Source: Flavicella sp963932955 (lineage in GTDB: Bacteria; Bacteroidota; Bacteroidia; Flavobacteriales; Flavobacteriaceae). Taken from it: 64,000 nucleotides of DNA. The notes beneath the pieces are model-generated. The model was not told where the DNA came from. It did not search any database and saw only the letters and a program-made list of their open reading frames with translations. The position numbers were made by a program, and so were the translations under genes. The stretch's first letter is position 1. Each line of letters opens with the position of its first letter. Of the stretch, positions 24,331-32,417 are shown in pieces. The stretch is taken from the NCBI GenBank assembly GCA_963932955.1, contig CAWVRK010000003.1:1-64000 (forward strand), read 5' to 3'.

Positions 24331-25254
24331 CTATGAAACAACGAAGCAAGGCCAAAGCAGTGACAAAGACGCGACGAAATACCAAACGATTGGAATTCCT
24401 TCACCCCAAAAAGAGGCATAGTAATGGGCTTGTTCCCTATTGGAGAAAAGTAAAAATACCCCGACAAGAAATGCACCAAAACAAGCTTGCCAAAAGAAAA
24501 ACAGAGACATCGTAAAATAAGAAATTCCGACAAATAGCAAAAGCAAGCCCACACCCAAAGACTTGGTCTTTTGTATTCCCAACAACTGAGGAACTGTCTT
24601 CAATTGCTTTGCGTCCACCTCCAAATCGCGAATATCGAAAGGCAAGGTCAATGCGAAGACAAATAAAAATTGTTGCAAAAAAAAGAGCCCGTGCAAAAAC
24701 GAAAGCGGAATTCTTTGGTTCACCAACGGATACAAGACAGACAAGCCAGCCCAAGAGCAGGCAATACTCACTGTTTTTAACCTCGGAAACGCTCGCAATG
24801 CAATGCGTTTACCTTTGTGTTTCAAAAGAGGCAACCCATACATCGCTGTGAGAAGCACAAAAGGGAGAAGAATCAAAAAAGACAGCCCGTGGAATGACCT
24901 AGACAGGAACAAAAGTCCCAAAACATCAAAAAGAGTGAACCAAAACAGCAATTTCAAATGCTTTAAAAACCAATAATTAATGTGTGCTGTCAACTTGTTC
25001 TCTAAAAAATTTAAGTACCGGATAAAATTGTAAGACACAAAAGTCGAAAGCCCCAAAAAAAGCGCATCCCTAGCATTTTCGAATTGCAAAAAATAACCGG
25101 TCATGCGCACCAAGCAATACACAGCCATTGAGACATGTAAATTGCTATACACATAAAATTGAAATATTTTTCCGAAGGTGTTCACGACACAAAAATAGTA
25201 GATTCCTATATTCCAAGCACTACCACCCCTGCGTACATTTTTACTTTTGTTCAT
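24331..25254 (-). CDS. UbiA-like prenyltransferase-fold membrane protein
   Basis: 307 residues with about eight membrane segments. The second Asp motif of the UbiA superfamily is clear: 'FDIRDLEVDAKQLKTVPQLL' (DxRDxExD, then KTxP), near residue 212. The first motif NDxxDxxxD, expected after the second membrane helix, is replaced by 'STFVSYNFIRYLNFLEN', which has no Asp. 'RIALRAFPRLKTVSIACSWA' also fits a flavobacterial UbiA-like group. Missing the first Mg site, it may not be a normal prenyltransferase. It lies upstream of the photolyase pair on the same strand, 98 nt away, and divergent from gcvP. Confidence 0.72.
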   Translation of the reverse strand: MNKSKNVRRGGSAWNIGIYYFCVVNTFGKIFQFYVYSNLHVSMAVYCLVRMTGYFLQFENARDALFLGLSTFVSYNFIRYLNFLENKLTAHINYWFLKHLKLLFWFTLFDVLGLLFLSRSFHGLSFLILLPFVLLTAMYGLPLLKHKGKRIALRAFPRLKTVSIACSWAGLSVLYPLVNQRIPLSFLHGLFFLQQFLFVFALTLPFDIRDLEVDAKQLKTVPQLLGIQKTKSLGVGLLLLFVGISYFTMSLFFFWQACFGAFLVGVFLLFSNREQAHYYASFWGEGIPIVWYFVASLSLLWPCFVVS

Positions 25255-25315
25255 AACCTCAAATTTTAGTTAACAATTCTTTTACACGAACAAGCAGTAA
25301 ATTTTCATTTATAAT

Positions 25316-25323
25316 TAAATTTG
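25316..25323 (+). promoter_or_regulatory. gcvP -7 box TAAATTTG
   Basis: Exact TAnnTTTG 31 nt before the gcvP ATG; no TTG at the expected distance upstream. Confidence 0.45.
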
Positions 25324-25354
25324 TGCATTGCAATTCACCAACCTTACTTCACCT

Positions 25355-28216
25355 ATGAAAACCGACGTATTTGTTTCCCGACATATAGGACCACGAGAGT
25401 TAGAAATCTCTCAAATGCTTCAGGATGTTGGAGTAAAAAACAAGGAAGAACTGATTGAAAAAACCATCCCTTTTGACATCAGACTTGCAAAAGACCTCCA
25501 TTTAAGCAAAGCCATGAGCGAACAGGAATACCTGTCACACATGCACAAATTGTCTCAAAAAAATAAATTATTCAAAAACTATATTGGCTTGGGTTACCAC
25601 CCAGCCATCACACCGGGTGTCATCCAACGCAATATCTTAGAAAATCCAGGTTGGTATACCGCCTACACCCCATACCAAGCAGAAATCGCTCAAGGACGCT
25701 TGGAAGCCTTGTTGAATTTCCAAACCCTCGTCAGCGAACTTACTGGCATGGAATTGGCAAACGCCTCACTTTTAGACGAAGGAACTGCCGCAGCAGAAGC
25801 CATGATCATGCTTTACAACACCCGAAGCAGAGCTCAAAAAAAGAAAGGGGCTATGCACTTTTTTGTTGCGGAAGGTGTGCTACCACAAACACTGGCCATC
25901 CTTGAAACACGTGCCAACCCTCTAAATATCATACTTTCAATCGGCAAAGTGTCCGCAGCAGCAGTCACCGAAACTTTTTTTGGTGCCTTGTTGCAATACC
26001 CTGAAAAAAATGGTGCAATTGCTGACTACCGAGATTTTGTAACAGCCGTCAACCAAAAAGACATCCGTGTCGCCGTAGCTGCAGACCTGTTGAGTCTTAC
26101 ACTTTTGACACCTCCCGGAGAATGGGGCGCTGATGTGGTAGTGGGCACCACGCAACGCTTCGGAATTCCAATGGGATATGGAGGACCTCATGCCGCCTAT
26201 TTTGCAACAAAACAAAGCTATAAAAGAAACATTCCAGGACGTATAATCGGTGTCACCAAAGACCGTAATGGAAATCGTGCCTTGCGCATGGCTCTACAAA
26301 CACGTGAACAACATATAAAAAGAGAAAAAGCGACTTCAAACATCTGTACAGCTCAAGTATTACTGGCTGTTATGGCAGGAATGTATGGTGTTTATCACGG
26401 GCCTAACGGATTAAAATACATTGCCAATAAAATACATCAATTGACTTTTACGCTTCATGAAGAGCTGACAAAATTAGGCATCCTTCAAATCAATGAAACT
26501 TTTTTTGACACGCTTGATGTACAGGTCTCTGACACTCAAAGAATAAAAAAAAATGCAGAATTGCTAAATGTAAATTTCCATTACACAAGCCACAATACTG
26601 TTAGTATTTCACTGAACGAAACAACCACATTGAACGACATCAATGAAATCATTAAAATCATTGCAAAATCAGAAAACAAAACATTCAGTGAAGTAACATT
26701 TGTAAACCCTCAAATTACGATTCCTCAAAATCTTTCAAGGACGACTTCTTTTTTAGAAAATCCTGTTTTTAACAAATACCACTCAGAAACCGAAATGATG
26801 CGGTACATCAAAAAACTAGAACGGAAAGACCTTTCCCTCAACCACTCCATGATTGCTTTAGGATCCTGTACCATGAAATTGAATGCTGCAGCTGAAATGT
26901 TTCCGTTAAGCTGGGCCAATTGGGCCAACATACATCCCTTTGCACCACTCCAACAAACAGGCGGATACCAAGAAGTTTTCAAACAATTGGAAGCCGACCT
27001 AAACGAAATCACAGGCTTTGATGCCACTTCATTACAACCCAATTCAGGAGCGCAAGGTGAATATGCTGGATTGATGGTCATCAAAGCGTACCACGAATCC
27101 AATGGCAACCCGCAACGCAACATTTGTCTGATTCCCTCGTCCGCTCACGGTACGAACCCCGCTTCTGCCGTCATGGCGGGAATGGAAGTGGTGGTGACAA
27201 AGGCGACTGCTGAAGGAAACATCGATTTTGAAGACCTCAAAGAAAAAGTACTTCTTTACAAAGACCGTCTTGCAGCGCTCATGGTCACCTACCCTTCCAC
27301 CCACGGAGTTTTTGAAAGTGGCATTCGAGAAATCAACGAATTGATTCACCAATTCGGCGGTCAAGTTTATATGGATGGTGCCAATATGAACGCACAGGTA
27401 GGTTTGACAAATCCTGCGAAGATCGGTGCAGATGTCTGCCACTTAAACCTGCACAAAACCTTTGCCATCCCCCACGGGGGTGGCGGCCCCGGAGTCGGCC
27501 CAATTTGCGTCGCTAAACACTTGGCTCCTTTTTTACCGACCAACCCCATCGTACCCACTGGTGGTGAAAAAGCCATCTCCGCAATTTCATCAGCTCCTTG
27601 GGGATCTTCTTTGGTCCTGTTAATTTCCTATGGCTATATCAAAATGCTCGGCGCCACTGGATTGAAAGCTGCAACTGAAATAGCCATTCTGAATGCCAAT
27701 TACATCAAAAAACGTTTGGAAAGTGCTTATGAGATTTTGTACACCGGAGAAAATGGCTTTTGTGCACATGAAATGATTGTGGATTTCAGGGAATTCAAAA
27801 GCAAAGGAGTAGAAGTTGTAGACATCGCCAAGCGATTGATGGATTACGGATACCACGCGCCCACCGTTTCCTTCCCGGTTGCAGGCACCCTCATGATTGA
27901 ACCTACCGAAAGTGAAGGAAAAGAGGAGCTGGACAAGTTCGCTGACGCCCTGCTCGAAATCAAAAAAGAAATTGATGCTGAAGAACTGCACGACGACAAT
28001 TCGGTTCTAAAAAATGCACCGCACACCCAACAACTTTTAACGGATGACAATTGGGAATTCAAATACAGCCGCCAACAAGCTGCTTTTCCTCTGGATTTTG
28101 TAGCGGATACTAAATTCTGGCCCGCTGTTCGTCGGGTAGACGATGCCTTCGGAGACCGCAACCTTAATTGTTCCTGCACCCCGTTAGAAGCGTATGGTGA
28201 AAAAACACCCGTTTGA
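25355..28216 (+). CDS. gcvP: Glycine dehydrogenase (decarboxylating), P-protein
   Basis: 953 residues, the fused homodimeric form. GcvP decarboxylates glycine with PLP and passes the aminomethyl group to the lipoyl arm of GcvH. 'FVSRHIGPRELEISQML' at the start is the family N-terminus, so ATG at 25355 is preferred over one nine codons upstream. The PLP lysine is in 'CHLNLHKTFAIPHGGGGPGV' near residue 700; 'GSCTMKLNAAAEM' and 'SSAHGTNPASA' are also conserved. The other glycine cleavage genes (gcvT, gcvH) are not in the window. Transcribed alone. Confidence 0.97.
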   Translation: MKTDVFVSRHIGPRELEISQMLQDVGVKNKEELIEKTIPFDIRLAKDLHLSKAMSEQEYLSHMHKLSQKNKLFKNYIGLGYHPAITPGVIQRNILENPGWYTAYTPYQAEIAQGRLEALLNFQTLVSELTGMELANASLLDEGTAAAEAMIMLYNTRSRAQKKKGAMHFFVAEGVLPQTLAILETRANPLNIILSIGKVSAAAVTETFFGALLQYPEKNGAIADYRDFVTAVNQKDIRVAVAADLLSLTLLTPPGEWGADVVVGTTQRFGIPMGYGGPHAAYFATKQSYKRNIPGRIIGVTKDRNGNRALRMALQTREQHIKREKATSNICTAQVLLAVMAGMYGVYHGPNGLKYIANKIHQLTFTLHEELTKLGILQINETFFDTLDVQVSDTQRIKKNAELLNVNFHYTSHNTVSISLNETTTLNDINEIIKIIAKSENKTFSEVTFVNPQITIPQNLSRTTSFLENPVFNKYHSETEMMRYIKKLERKDLSLNHSMIALGSCTMKLNAAAEMFPLSWANWANIHPFAPLQQTGGYQEVFKQLEADLNEITGFDATSLQPNSGAQGEYAGLMVIKAYHESNGNPQRNICLIPSSAHGTNPASAVMAGMEVVVTKATAEGNIDFEDLKEKVLLYKDRLAALMVTYPSTHGVFESGIREINELIHQFGGQVYMDGANMNAQVGLTNPAKIGADVCHLNLHKTFAIPHGGGGPGVGPICVAKHLAPFLPTNPIVPTGGEKAISAISSAPWGSSLVLLISYGYIKMLGATGLKAATEIAILNANYIKKRLESAYEILYTGENGFCAHEMIVDFREFKSKGVEVVDIAKRLMDYGYHAPTVSFPVAGTLMIEPTESEGKEELDKFADALLEIKKEIDAEELHDDNSVLKNAPHTQQLLTDDNWEFKYSRQQAAFPLDFVADTKFWPAVRRVDDAFGDRNLNCSCTPLEAYGEKTPV

Positions 28217-28539
28217 CCATTAAAAACATTCAATGAGCCTAAAAAAAATATTTTCTAGTCCTTTTTAGGACTTACATTAAGCCTGATGTGAATTATTGAT
28301 TTTGTAAGAATTCCCACAGAATCGACCTCTGATTTATAAATATTCACAAAAAAGACTCACAAACTGAGAATTATGAAATAATTTTAAGAAAAAATCTTGG
28401 GTTTTTTGTTTTTGTGCTCTAAATTTTAAGATTTTGAAACTTCGGCCCTTCGAACCGAAAAAAAGAAGGGGTTTTCTTCCAACTTTATGGGGATTGTCTT
28501 ATTTTTGCGGGCATACGCTATTTACCTATTAAATACACC
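28217..28539. other. 323-bp intergenic region gcvP-pdhA
   Basis: AT-rich. AGTCCT-TTTT-AGGACT at 28257-28272 is a 6-bp hairpin 40 nt after gcvP, without a following T tract. Two pairings compete at 28441-28470: TTCGG (28441-28445) with CCGAA (28455-28459), and CCCTTC (28446-28451) with GAAGGG (28465-28470). The pdhA -7 box is at 28500-28507. No gene seen. Confidence 0.5.
28500..28507 (+). promoter_or_regulatory. pdhA -7 box TATTTTTG
   Basis: Exact TAnnTTTG 32 nt before the pdhA ATG, without a TTG at the right distance. Confidence 0.45.
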
Positions 28540-29535
28540 ATGAAGAAAATCACAAAAGAAACCTATATCAATTGGTACAAAGACATGTTGTTTTGGAGAA
28601 AGTTTGAAGACAAACTGGCTGCAGTTTACATCCAACAAAAAGTAAGGGGGTTTTTACACCTTTACAATGGGCAAGAAGCCATTTTGGCTGGAGCCTTGCA
28701 CGTGATGGATTTGAGCAAAGACAAAATGATTACTGCCTATCGAAACCACGTACAACCCATCGGTATGGGTGTGGATCCCAAAAGAGTGATGGCTGAATTG
28801 TACGGAAAGGTCACAGGTACTTCTCACGGTATGGGAGGTTCGATGCACATCTTTTCCAAAGAAAAAGGGTTTTATGGAGGTCATGGAATTGTAGGAGGTC
28901 AAATTCCCTTAGGTGCTGGAATGGCTTTTGGAGACAAGTACCACAACACGGGTGCAGTGACCATTTGCTGCTTTGGAGACGGAGCTGCAAGACAAGGGTC
29001 TTTACACGAAACATTCAACATGGCCATGCTGTGGAAATTACCCGTTGTTTTTATTGTTGAAAACAATGGCTATGCCATGGGTACTTCTGTAGAGCGCACG
29101 GCCAACCACGAAGACATTTGGAAATTAGGTTTGGGATACGAAATGCCATGTGGCCCCGTAGATGCCATGAACCCAATCAAAGTAGCAGAAGCCATGCACG
29201 AAGCAATGGAAAGAGCACGTTCAGGAAACGGCCCCACCTTCCTAGAAATGAAAACCTACAGATACAGAGGACATTCCATGTCAGATGCACAACACTACAG
29301 AACAAAAGACGAGGTTGCCGAATACAAAAAAATTGATCCAATCACACAAATATTGGACATCATCAAAGAAAAGGACTACCTGACAGCTGACGAAATCAAA
29401 GCAGTCGAAAAAGACGTTAAAAGCAAAGTAGCTGAATGTGAAAAGTTTGCTGAAGAATCTCCCTATCCAGAAGTGCAACAATTGTACGATGTGGTATACG
29501 AGCAAGAAGACTATCCTTTTATCAAACCCGCCTAA
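28540..29535 (+). CDS. pdhA: Pyruvate dehydrogenase E1 component, alpha subunit
   Basis: 331 residues. With the beta subunit it decarboxylates pyruvate on thiamine diphosphate and loads acetyl onto E2 lipoyl groups. The ThDP motif 'GDGAARQGSLHETFNMA' ending in 'VVFIVENNGYAMGTS' lies near residues 147-185. 'YRNHVQPIGMG' and 'GHGIVGGQIPLGAGMAF' are typical, as is the phosphorylation-loop analogue 'YRYRGHSMSDAQHYRTKDEV'. The beta subunit (pdhB) is absent from the locus; the next gene is E2, 65 nt away, with a hairpin between. Confidence 0.96.
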   Translation: MKKITKETYINWYKDMLFWRKFEDKLAAVYIQQKVRGFLHLYNGQEAILAGALHVMDLSKDKMITAYRNHVQPIGMGVDPKRVMAELYGKVTGTSHGMGGSMHIFSKEKGFYGGHGIVGGQIPLGAGMAFGDKYHNTGAVTICCFGDGAARQGSLHETFNMAMLWKLPVVFIVENNGYAMGTSVERTANHEDIWKLGLGYEMPCGPVDAMNPIKVAEAMHEAMERARSGNGPTFLEMKTYRYRGHSMSDAQHYRTKDEVAEYKKIDPITQILDIIKEKDYLTADEIKAVEKDVKSKVAECEKFAEESPYPEVQQLYDVVYEQEDYPFIKPA

Positions 29536-29552
29536 AAAGAACACACGTACAA

Positions 29553-29580
29553 GTGGACCGATTGTAAAGAACAATCCCAC
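29553..29580 (+). promoter_or_regulatory. Intercistronic hairpin between pdhA and pdhC
   Basis: GTGG (29553-29556) and GATTGT (29560-29565) pair with ACAATC (29571-29576) and CCAC (29577-29580), leaving a 3-nt bulge and a 5-nt loop. No T tract follows, so it is more likely an mRNA-processing or stability element than a terminator. Confidence 0.4.
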
Positions 29581-29600
29581 ACTAAAAACACAAAAATACT

Positions 29601-31250
29601 ATGGCACAAATAATTACAATGCCCCGTTTAAGTGATACAATGACAGAAGGTGTCGTTGCACAATGGTTGAAAAAAGTTGGCGACAAAATTGAAGAAGGAG
29701 ACATCCTTGCCGAAATTGAAACTGACAAAGCTACCATGGAATTCGAATCTTTCAACGAAGGGTTTTTATTGCACATCGGACTGCAAGAAGGCGAAACAGC
29801 TCCCGTAGATGCCTTGTTGGCGATCATCGGAGAGGAAGGTGAAGATTTTTCTGCTTTGTTGGCGGGTGATGCAGCGGCTCCAGCTGCAGAAGCAGCAAGC
29901 TCCGAAACGGTCAAAAAGGAAGAAGTACCTGTCGCTGCGGCACCTGCTGCTAAAACGACAACCATCCCTGAAAACATCACTGTGGTTACCATGCCGCGTT
30001 TGAGTGACACCATGACGGACGGTACCGTCGCTACATGGTTGAAAAAAGTGGGAGATGTTGTTGTTGAGGGAGACATCCTTGCCGAAATTGAAACTGACAA
30101 AGCCACCATGGAATTTGAATCTTTCAACGAGGGAACCTTGCTGTACATCGGATTGCAAGAAGGAGAAACGGCTCCTGTAGATTCCTTATTGGCTATTATA
30201 GGTGAAAGTGGCACAGATGTAACGGATGTCGTCAGTTCATTTACAACTGAAGCGGCAACCCCTGCACCAAAAGAAACACCCAAAAAAGACACATCTGCTG
30301 CAACAGAAACAGCAGCAACTCCATCAAAACCGGCTGCGAGTTCACCCGCACCAAGCGCTGCCAAAAAAGTCAGTGCCATTCAGTCAGAAAACGGACGCAT
30401 CATCGCTTCGCCTTTGGCCAAAGCATTGGCGGAAGAAAAAGGAATCAATTTGGCGAAAGTCGTTGGAACCGGAGAAGGGGGACGCATCATAAAAACAGAT
30501 ATTGAAAACTTTACAGATGTAATTGTTGCCGATGCACCTGCTGTCACAGTAACAGCTCCTATTGGAGAAGTAAGTAAGACAGAAGTAAAAAATTCACAAA
30601 TGCGAAAGGCAATCGTTCGTGCCTTGGACAATTCCCAAACCACAGCTGTCAACTTTACCATTGGCATGGACATCAACATGGACAATGCAATGGCTTCTCG
30701 CAAAGAGATCAACGCTTTGCCAGATACCAAAGTTTCATTCAACGACATGGTCGTAAAAGCTTGTGCAATGGCTTTAAAAAAACACCCACAGATCAACACA
30801 GAATGGACAGATGACAAAACGATCTACAACCACCACATCAGTGTGGGTGTTGCAGTTGCCATCGAAGATGGATTGGTTGTTCCTGTCATTCCTTTTACAG
30901 ACAGCAAGAGCCTTACAGAAATTGGTGCAGAAGTAAAAGACAAAGCTATGAAAGCAAAAAACAAAAAACTAACACCTGCTGAAATGTCAGGAAGTACGTT
31001 TACCGTTTCCAACTTAGGGATGTTTGGTGTGACGGAGTTTACCTCCATCATCAACCAACCCAACTCTGCCATCTTATCCGTAGGAGGCATCAACCAACAA
31101 CCGATTGTAAAGGACGGTCAGATTGTCGTAGGAAATATCATGAAAGTAACTCTCGCTTGTGACCACAGAACCATTGACGGTGCTGTAGGAGCTGCCTTCT
31201 TAAACACTTTGAAGCAATACATTGAAAATCCTGTCACCATGTTGGCGTAG
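29601..31250 (+). CDS. pdhC: Pyruvate dehydrogenase E2, dihydrolipoamide acetyltransferase
   Basis: 549 residues. Domains in order: lipoyl domain 1 (about 3-78, lipoyl-lysine Lys43 in 'ETDKATMEFE'), lipoyl domain 2 (about 127-202, Lys167 in the same motif), an Ala/Pro/Thr-rich linker, the peripheral subunit-binding domain ('IIASPLAKALAEEKGINLAK' near 265), and the catalytic domain ending with 'DHRTIDGAVGAAFL' (His522 in the active site). It transfers acetyl to CoA and forms the core of the complex. The two lipoyl domains share nearly identical DNA. Ends at a strong terminator. Confidence 0.96.
   Translation: MAQIITMPRLSDTMTEGVVAQWLKKVGDKIEEGDILAEIETDKATMEFESFNEGFLLHIGLQEGETAPVDALLAIIGEEGEDFSALLAGDAAAPAAEAASSETVKKEEVPVAAAPAAKTTTIPENITVVTMPRLSDTMTDGTVATWLKKVGDVVVEGDILAEIETDKATMEFESFNEGTLLYIGLQEGETAPVDSLLAIIGESGTDVTDVVSSFTTEAATPAPKETPKKDTSAATETAATPSKPAASSPAPSAAKKVSAIQSENGRIIASPLAKALAEEKGINLAKVVGTGEGGRIIKTDIENFTDVIVADAPAVTVTAPIGEVSKTEVKNSQMRKAIVRALDNSQTTAVNFTIGMDINMDNAMASRKEINALPDTKVSFNDMVVKACAMALKKHPQINTEWTDDKTIYNHHISVGVAVAIEDGLVVPVIPFTDSKSLTEIGAEVKDKAMKAKNKKLTPAEMSGSTFTVSNLGMFGVTEFTSIINQPNSAILSVGGINQQPIVKDGQIVVGNIMKVTLACDHRTIDGAVGAAFLNTLKQYIENPVTMLA
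29697..29758 (+). repeat. Lipoyl-domain DNA repeat, copy 1
   Basis: 62 nt that recur at 30069-30130 with only two differences (CTACC/CCACC and TTC/TTT), both at third codon positions. Encodes 'GDILAEIETDKATMEFESFN' around Lys43. Confidence 0.9.
30069..30130 (+). repeat. Lipoyl-domain DNA repeat, copy 2
   Basis: Second copy, offset by 372 nt (124 codons), around Lys167. The near identity points to a recent duplication or gene conversion. Confidence 0.9.
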
Positions 31251-31271
31251 ATTTTTGCTGTTTTTTTTTAC

Positions 31272-31303
31272 AAAAACCCTTTGTTTGATAAAGGGTTTTT
31301 TTT
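31272..31303 (+). terminator. Rho-independent terminator of pdhA-pdhC
   Basis: AAAAACCCTTT (31272-31282) pairs with AAAGGGTTTTT (31290-31300), loop GTTTGAT, followed by T to 31303. 21 nt after the pdhC stop. Confidence 0.85.
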
Positions 31304-31400
31304 ATGCCTACTCAGGAACTTAAATCTATGTTAATATCTCCCGTCCAAAATTGTCCCTATGCAGAGAATCCGTATCTTGGTACCTTTGAAAAATCACCCA

Positions 31401-32405
31401 ATGAAAGCATTCTACCTCTACGTACTCGCTGTTGCCCTATTAGCTTGTACCAATAAACAAAAGGATTATGTCAGCATTACTGGAACCGTAAAGAACAGCA
31501 CCGAAAAAAACCTGCTCGTCCAAAGCAATGCCTACCAGAAAGAAATTGAGATCCAAAAGGACGGCTCTTTTAAAGACACTTTGCATTTAAAAGCTTTTGA
31601 AGACACCAACTCCTACAACGCTCATTTTTATGCACTTCGTCTGGGAAAACAACAAACCCTTGCCTACCTTCAAAATGGATTTGACCTGACCGTACACATC
31701 GATGGTGATGATTTTGAAATTAGCGGAAAAGGAGCTCAAAACACCAATTACATTAAAGAAAAAATTGCTTTGAACAACGAACAGATGCGTGCGGGAGATT
31801 TGATGGCAGGCAACCTCGAATCTTTTGAAGAACGCTTGGCCGAAATAAAAGAAAGAAACCAAATGCTTCTAGATAAATACGATGGCTTAGACGGCGCTTT
31901 TGCAACCGCAGAAGCCACAAACAACTCAAAACTTTACGAATACCTTGAAAACCAATACACCGCATCCAAAAGCACTCAAAAAGGAAGCCTCTCTCCCTCT
32001 TTTTCCAATTACAAAAACCATGCGGGAGGCGTCAGCTCTTTAGAGGATTTCAAAGGCAAGTATGTTTATCTGGACATCTGGGCAACTTGGTGCGGACCTT
32101 GCATACAACAAATTCCTTTCTTGAACGAATTGGAAACGAAATACCACGGCAAAAACATCGCATTTGTAAGCATCTCCATCGACCAAATTAATGCAGAAAA
32201 CAAATGGCGGCAAATGGTTCAGAACAAAAACATGACAGGAATCCAACTGTTTTCCAATGGAGACCAGTCCTTTGTTCAAGCCTATCAAATATCAGGAATT
32301 CCAAGGTTTATTTTGATCGATCCCGAAGGGAAAATTGTGGATGCCAATGCTCCAAAACCCTCCGATCCTTCGCTGCAAGAAATGTTCAAGGACTTAAAAA
32401 TCTAA
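31401..32405 (+). CDS. TlpA-family thioredoxin-like lipoprotein
   Basis: 334 residues from ATG at 31401. Lipoprotein signal ending LLAC (Cys about 16). An N-terminal beta domain of about 180 residues (DUF4369-like: 'YVSITGTVKNSTEKNLLV', 'GSFKDTLHLKAF') is followed by a thioredoxin domain with 'WATWCGPCIQQIPFLNELE' near residue 228 and the cis-Pro in 'SGIPRFILID'. Such proteins reduce disulfides outside the cytoplasm, facing the periplasm in this case. It stands alone after the pdh terminator and converges on a permease gene. Reductant partner not visible. Confidence 0.88.
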   Translation: MKAFYLYVLAVALLACTNKQKDYVSITGTVKNSTEKNLLVQSNAYQKEIEIQKDGSFKDTLHLKAFEDTNSYNAHFYALRLGKQQTLAYLQNGFDLTVHIDGDDFEISGKGAQNTNYIKEKIALNNEQMRAGDLMAGNLESFEERLAEIKERNQMLLDKYDGLDGAFATAEATNNSKLYEYLENQYTASKSTQKGSLSPSFSNYKNHAGGVSSLEDFKGKYVYLDIWATWCGPCIQQIPFLNELETKYHGKNIAFVSISIDQINAENKWRQMVQNKNMTGIQLFSNGDQSFVQAYQISGIPRFILIDPEGKIVDANAPKPSDPSLQEMFKDLKI

Positions 32406-32417
32406 AACCACTCTTTT

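Noticed and set aside
24312..24333. Terminator after the UbiA-like gene (TAGCT/AGCTA with a T-rich tail on the minus strand)
   Set aside because: The stem is only 5 bp with a 12-nt loop, too weak to call.
29582..30379. A 265-codon minus-strand frame opposite pdhC, rich in Ala, Ser and Val
   Set aside because: It is the antisense of the lipoyl domains and their Ala/Pro linker; codon bias of the real gene explains it.
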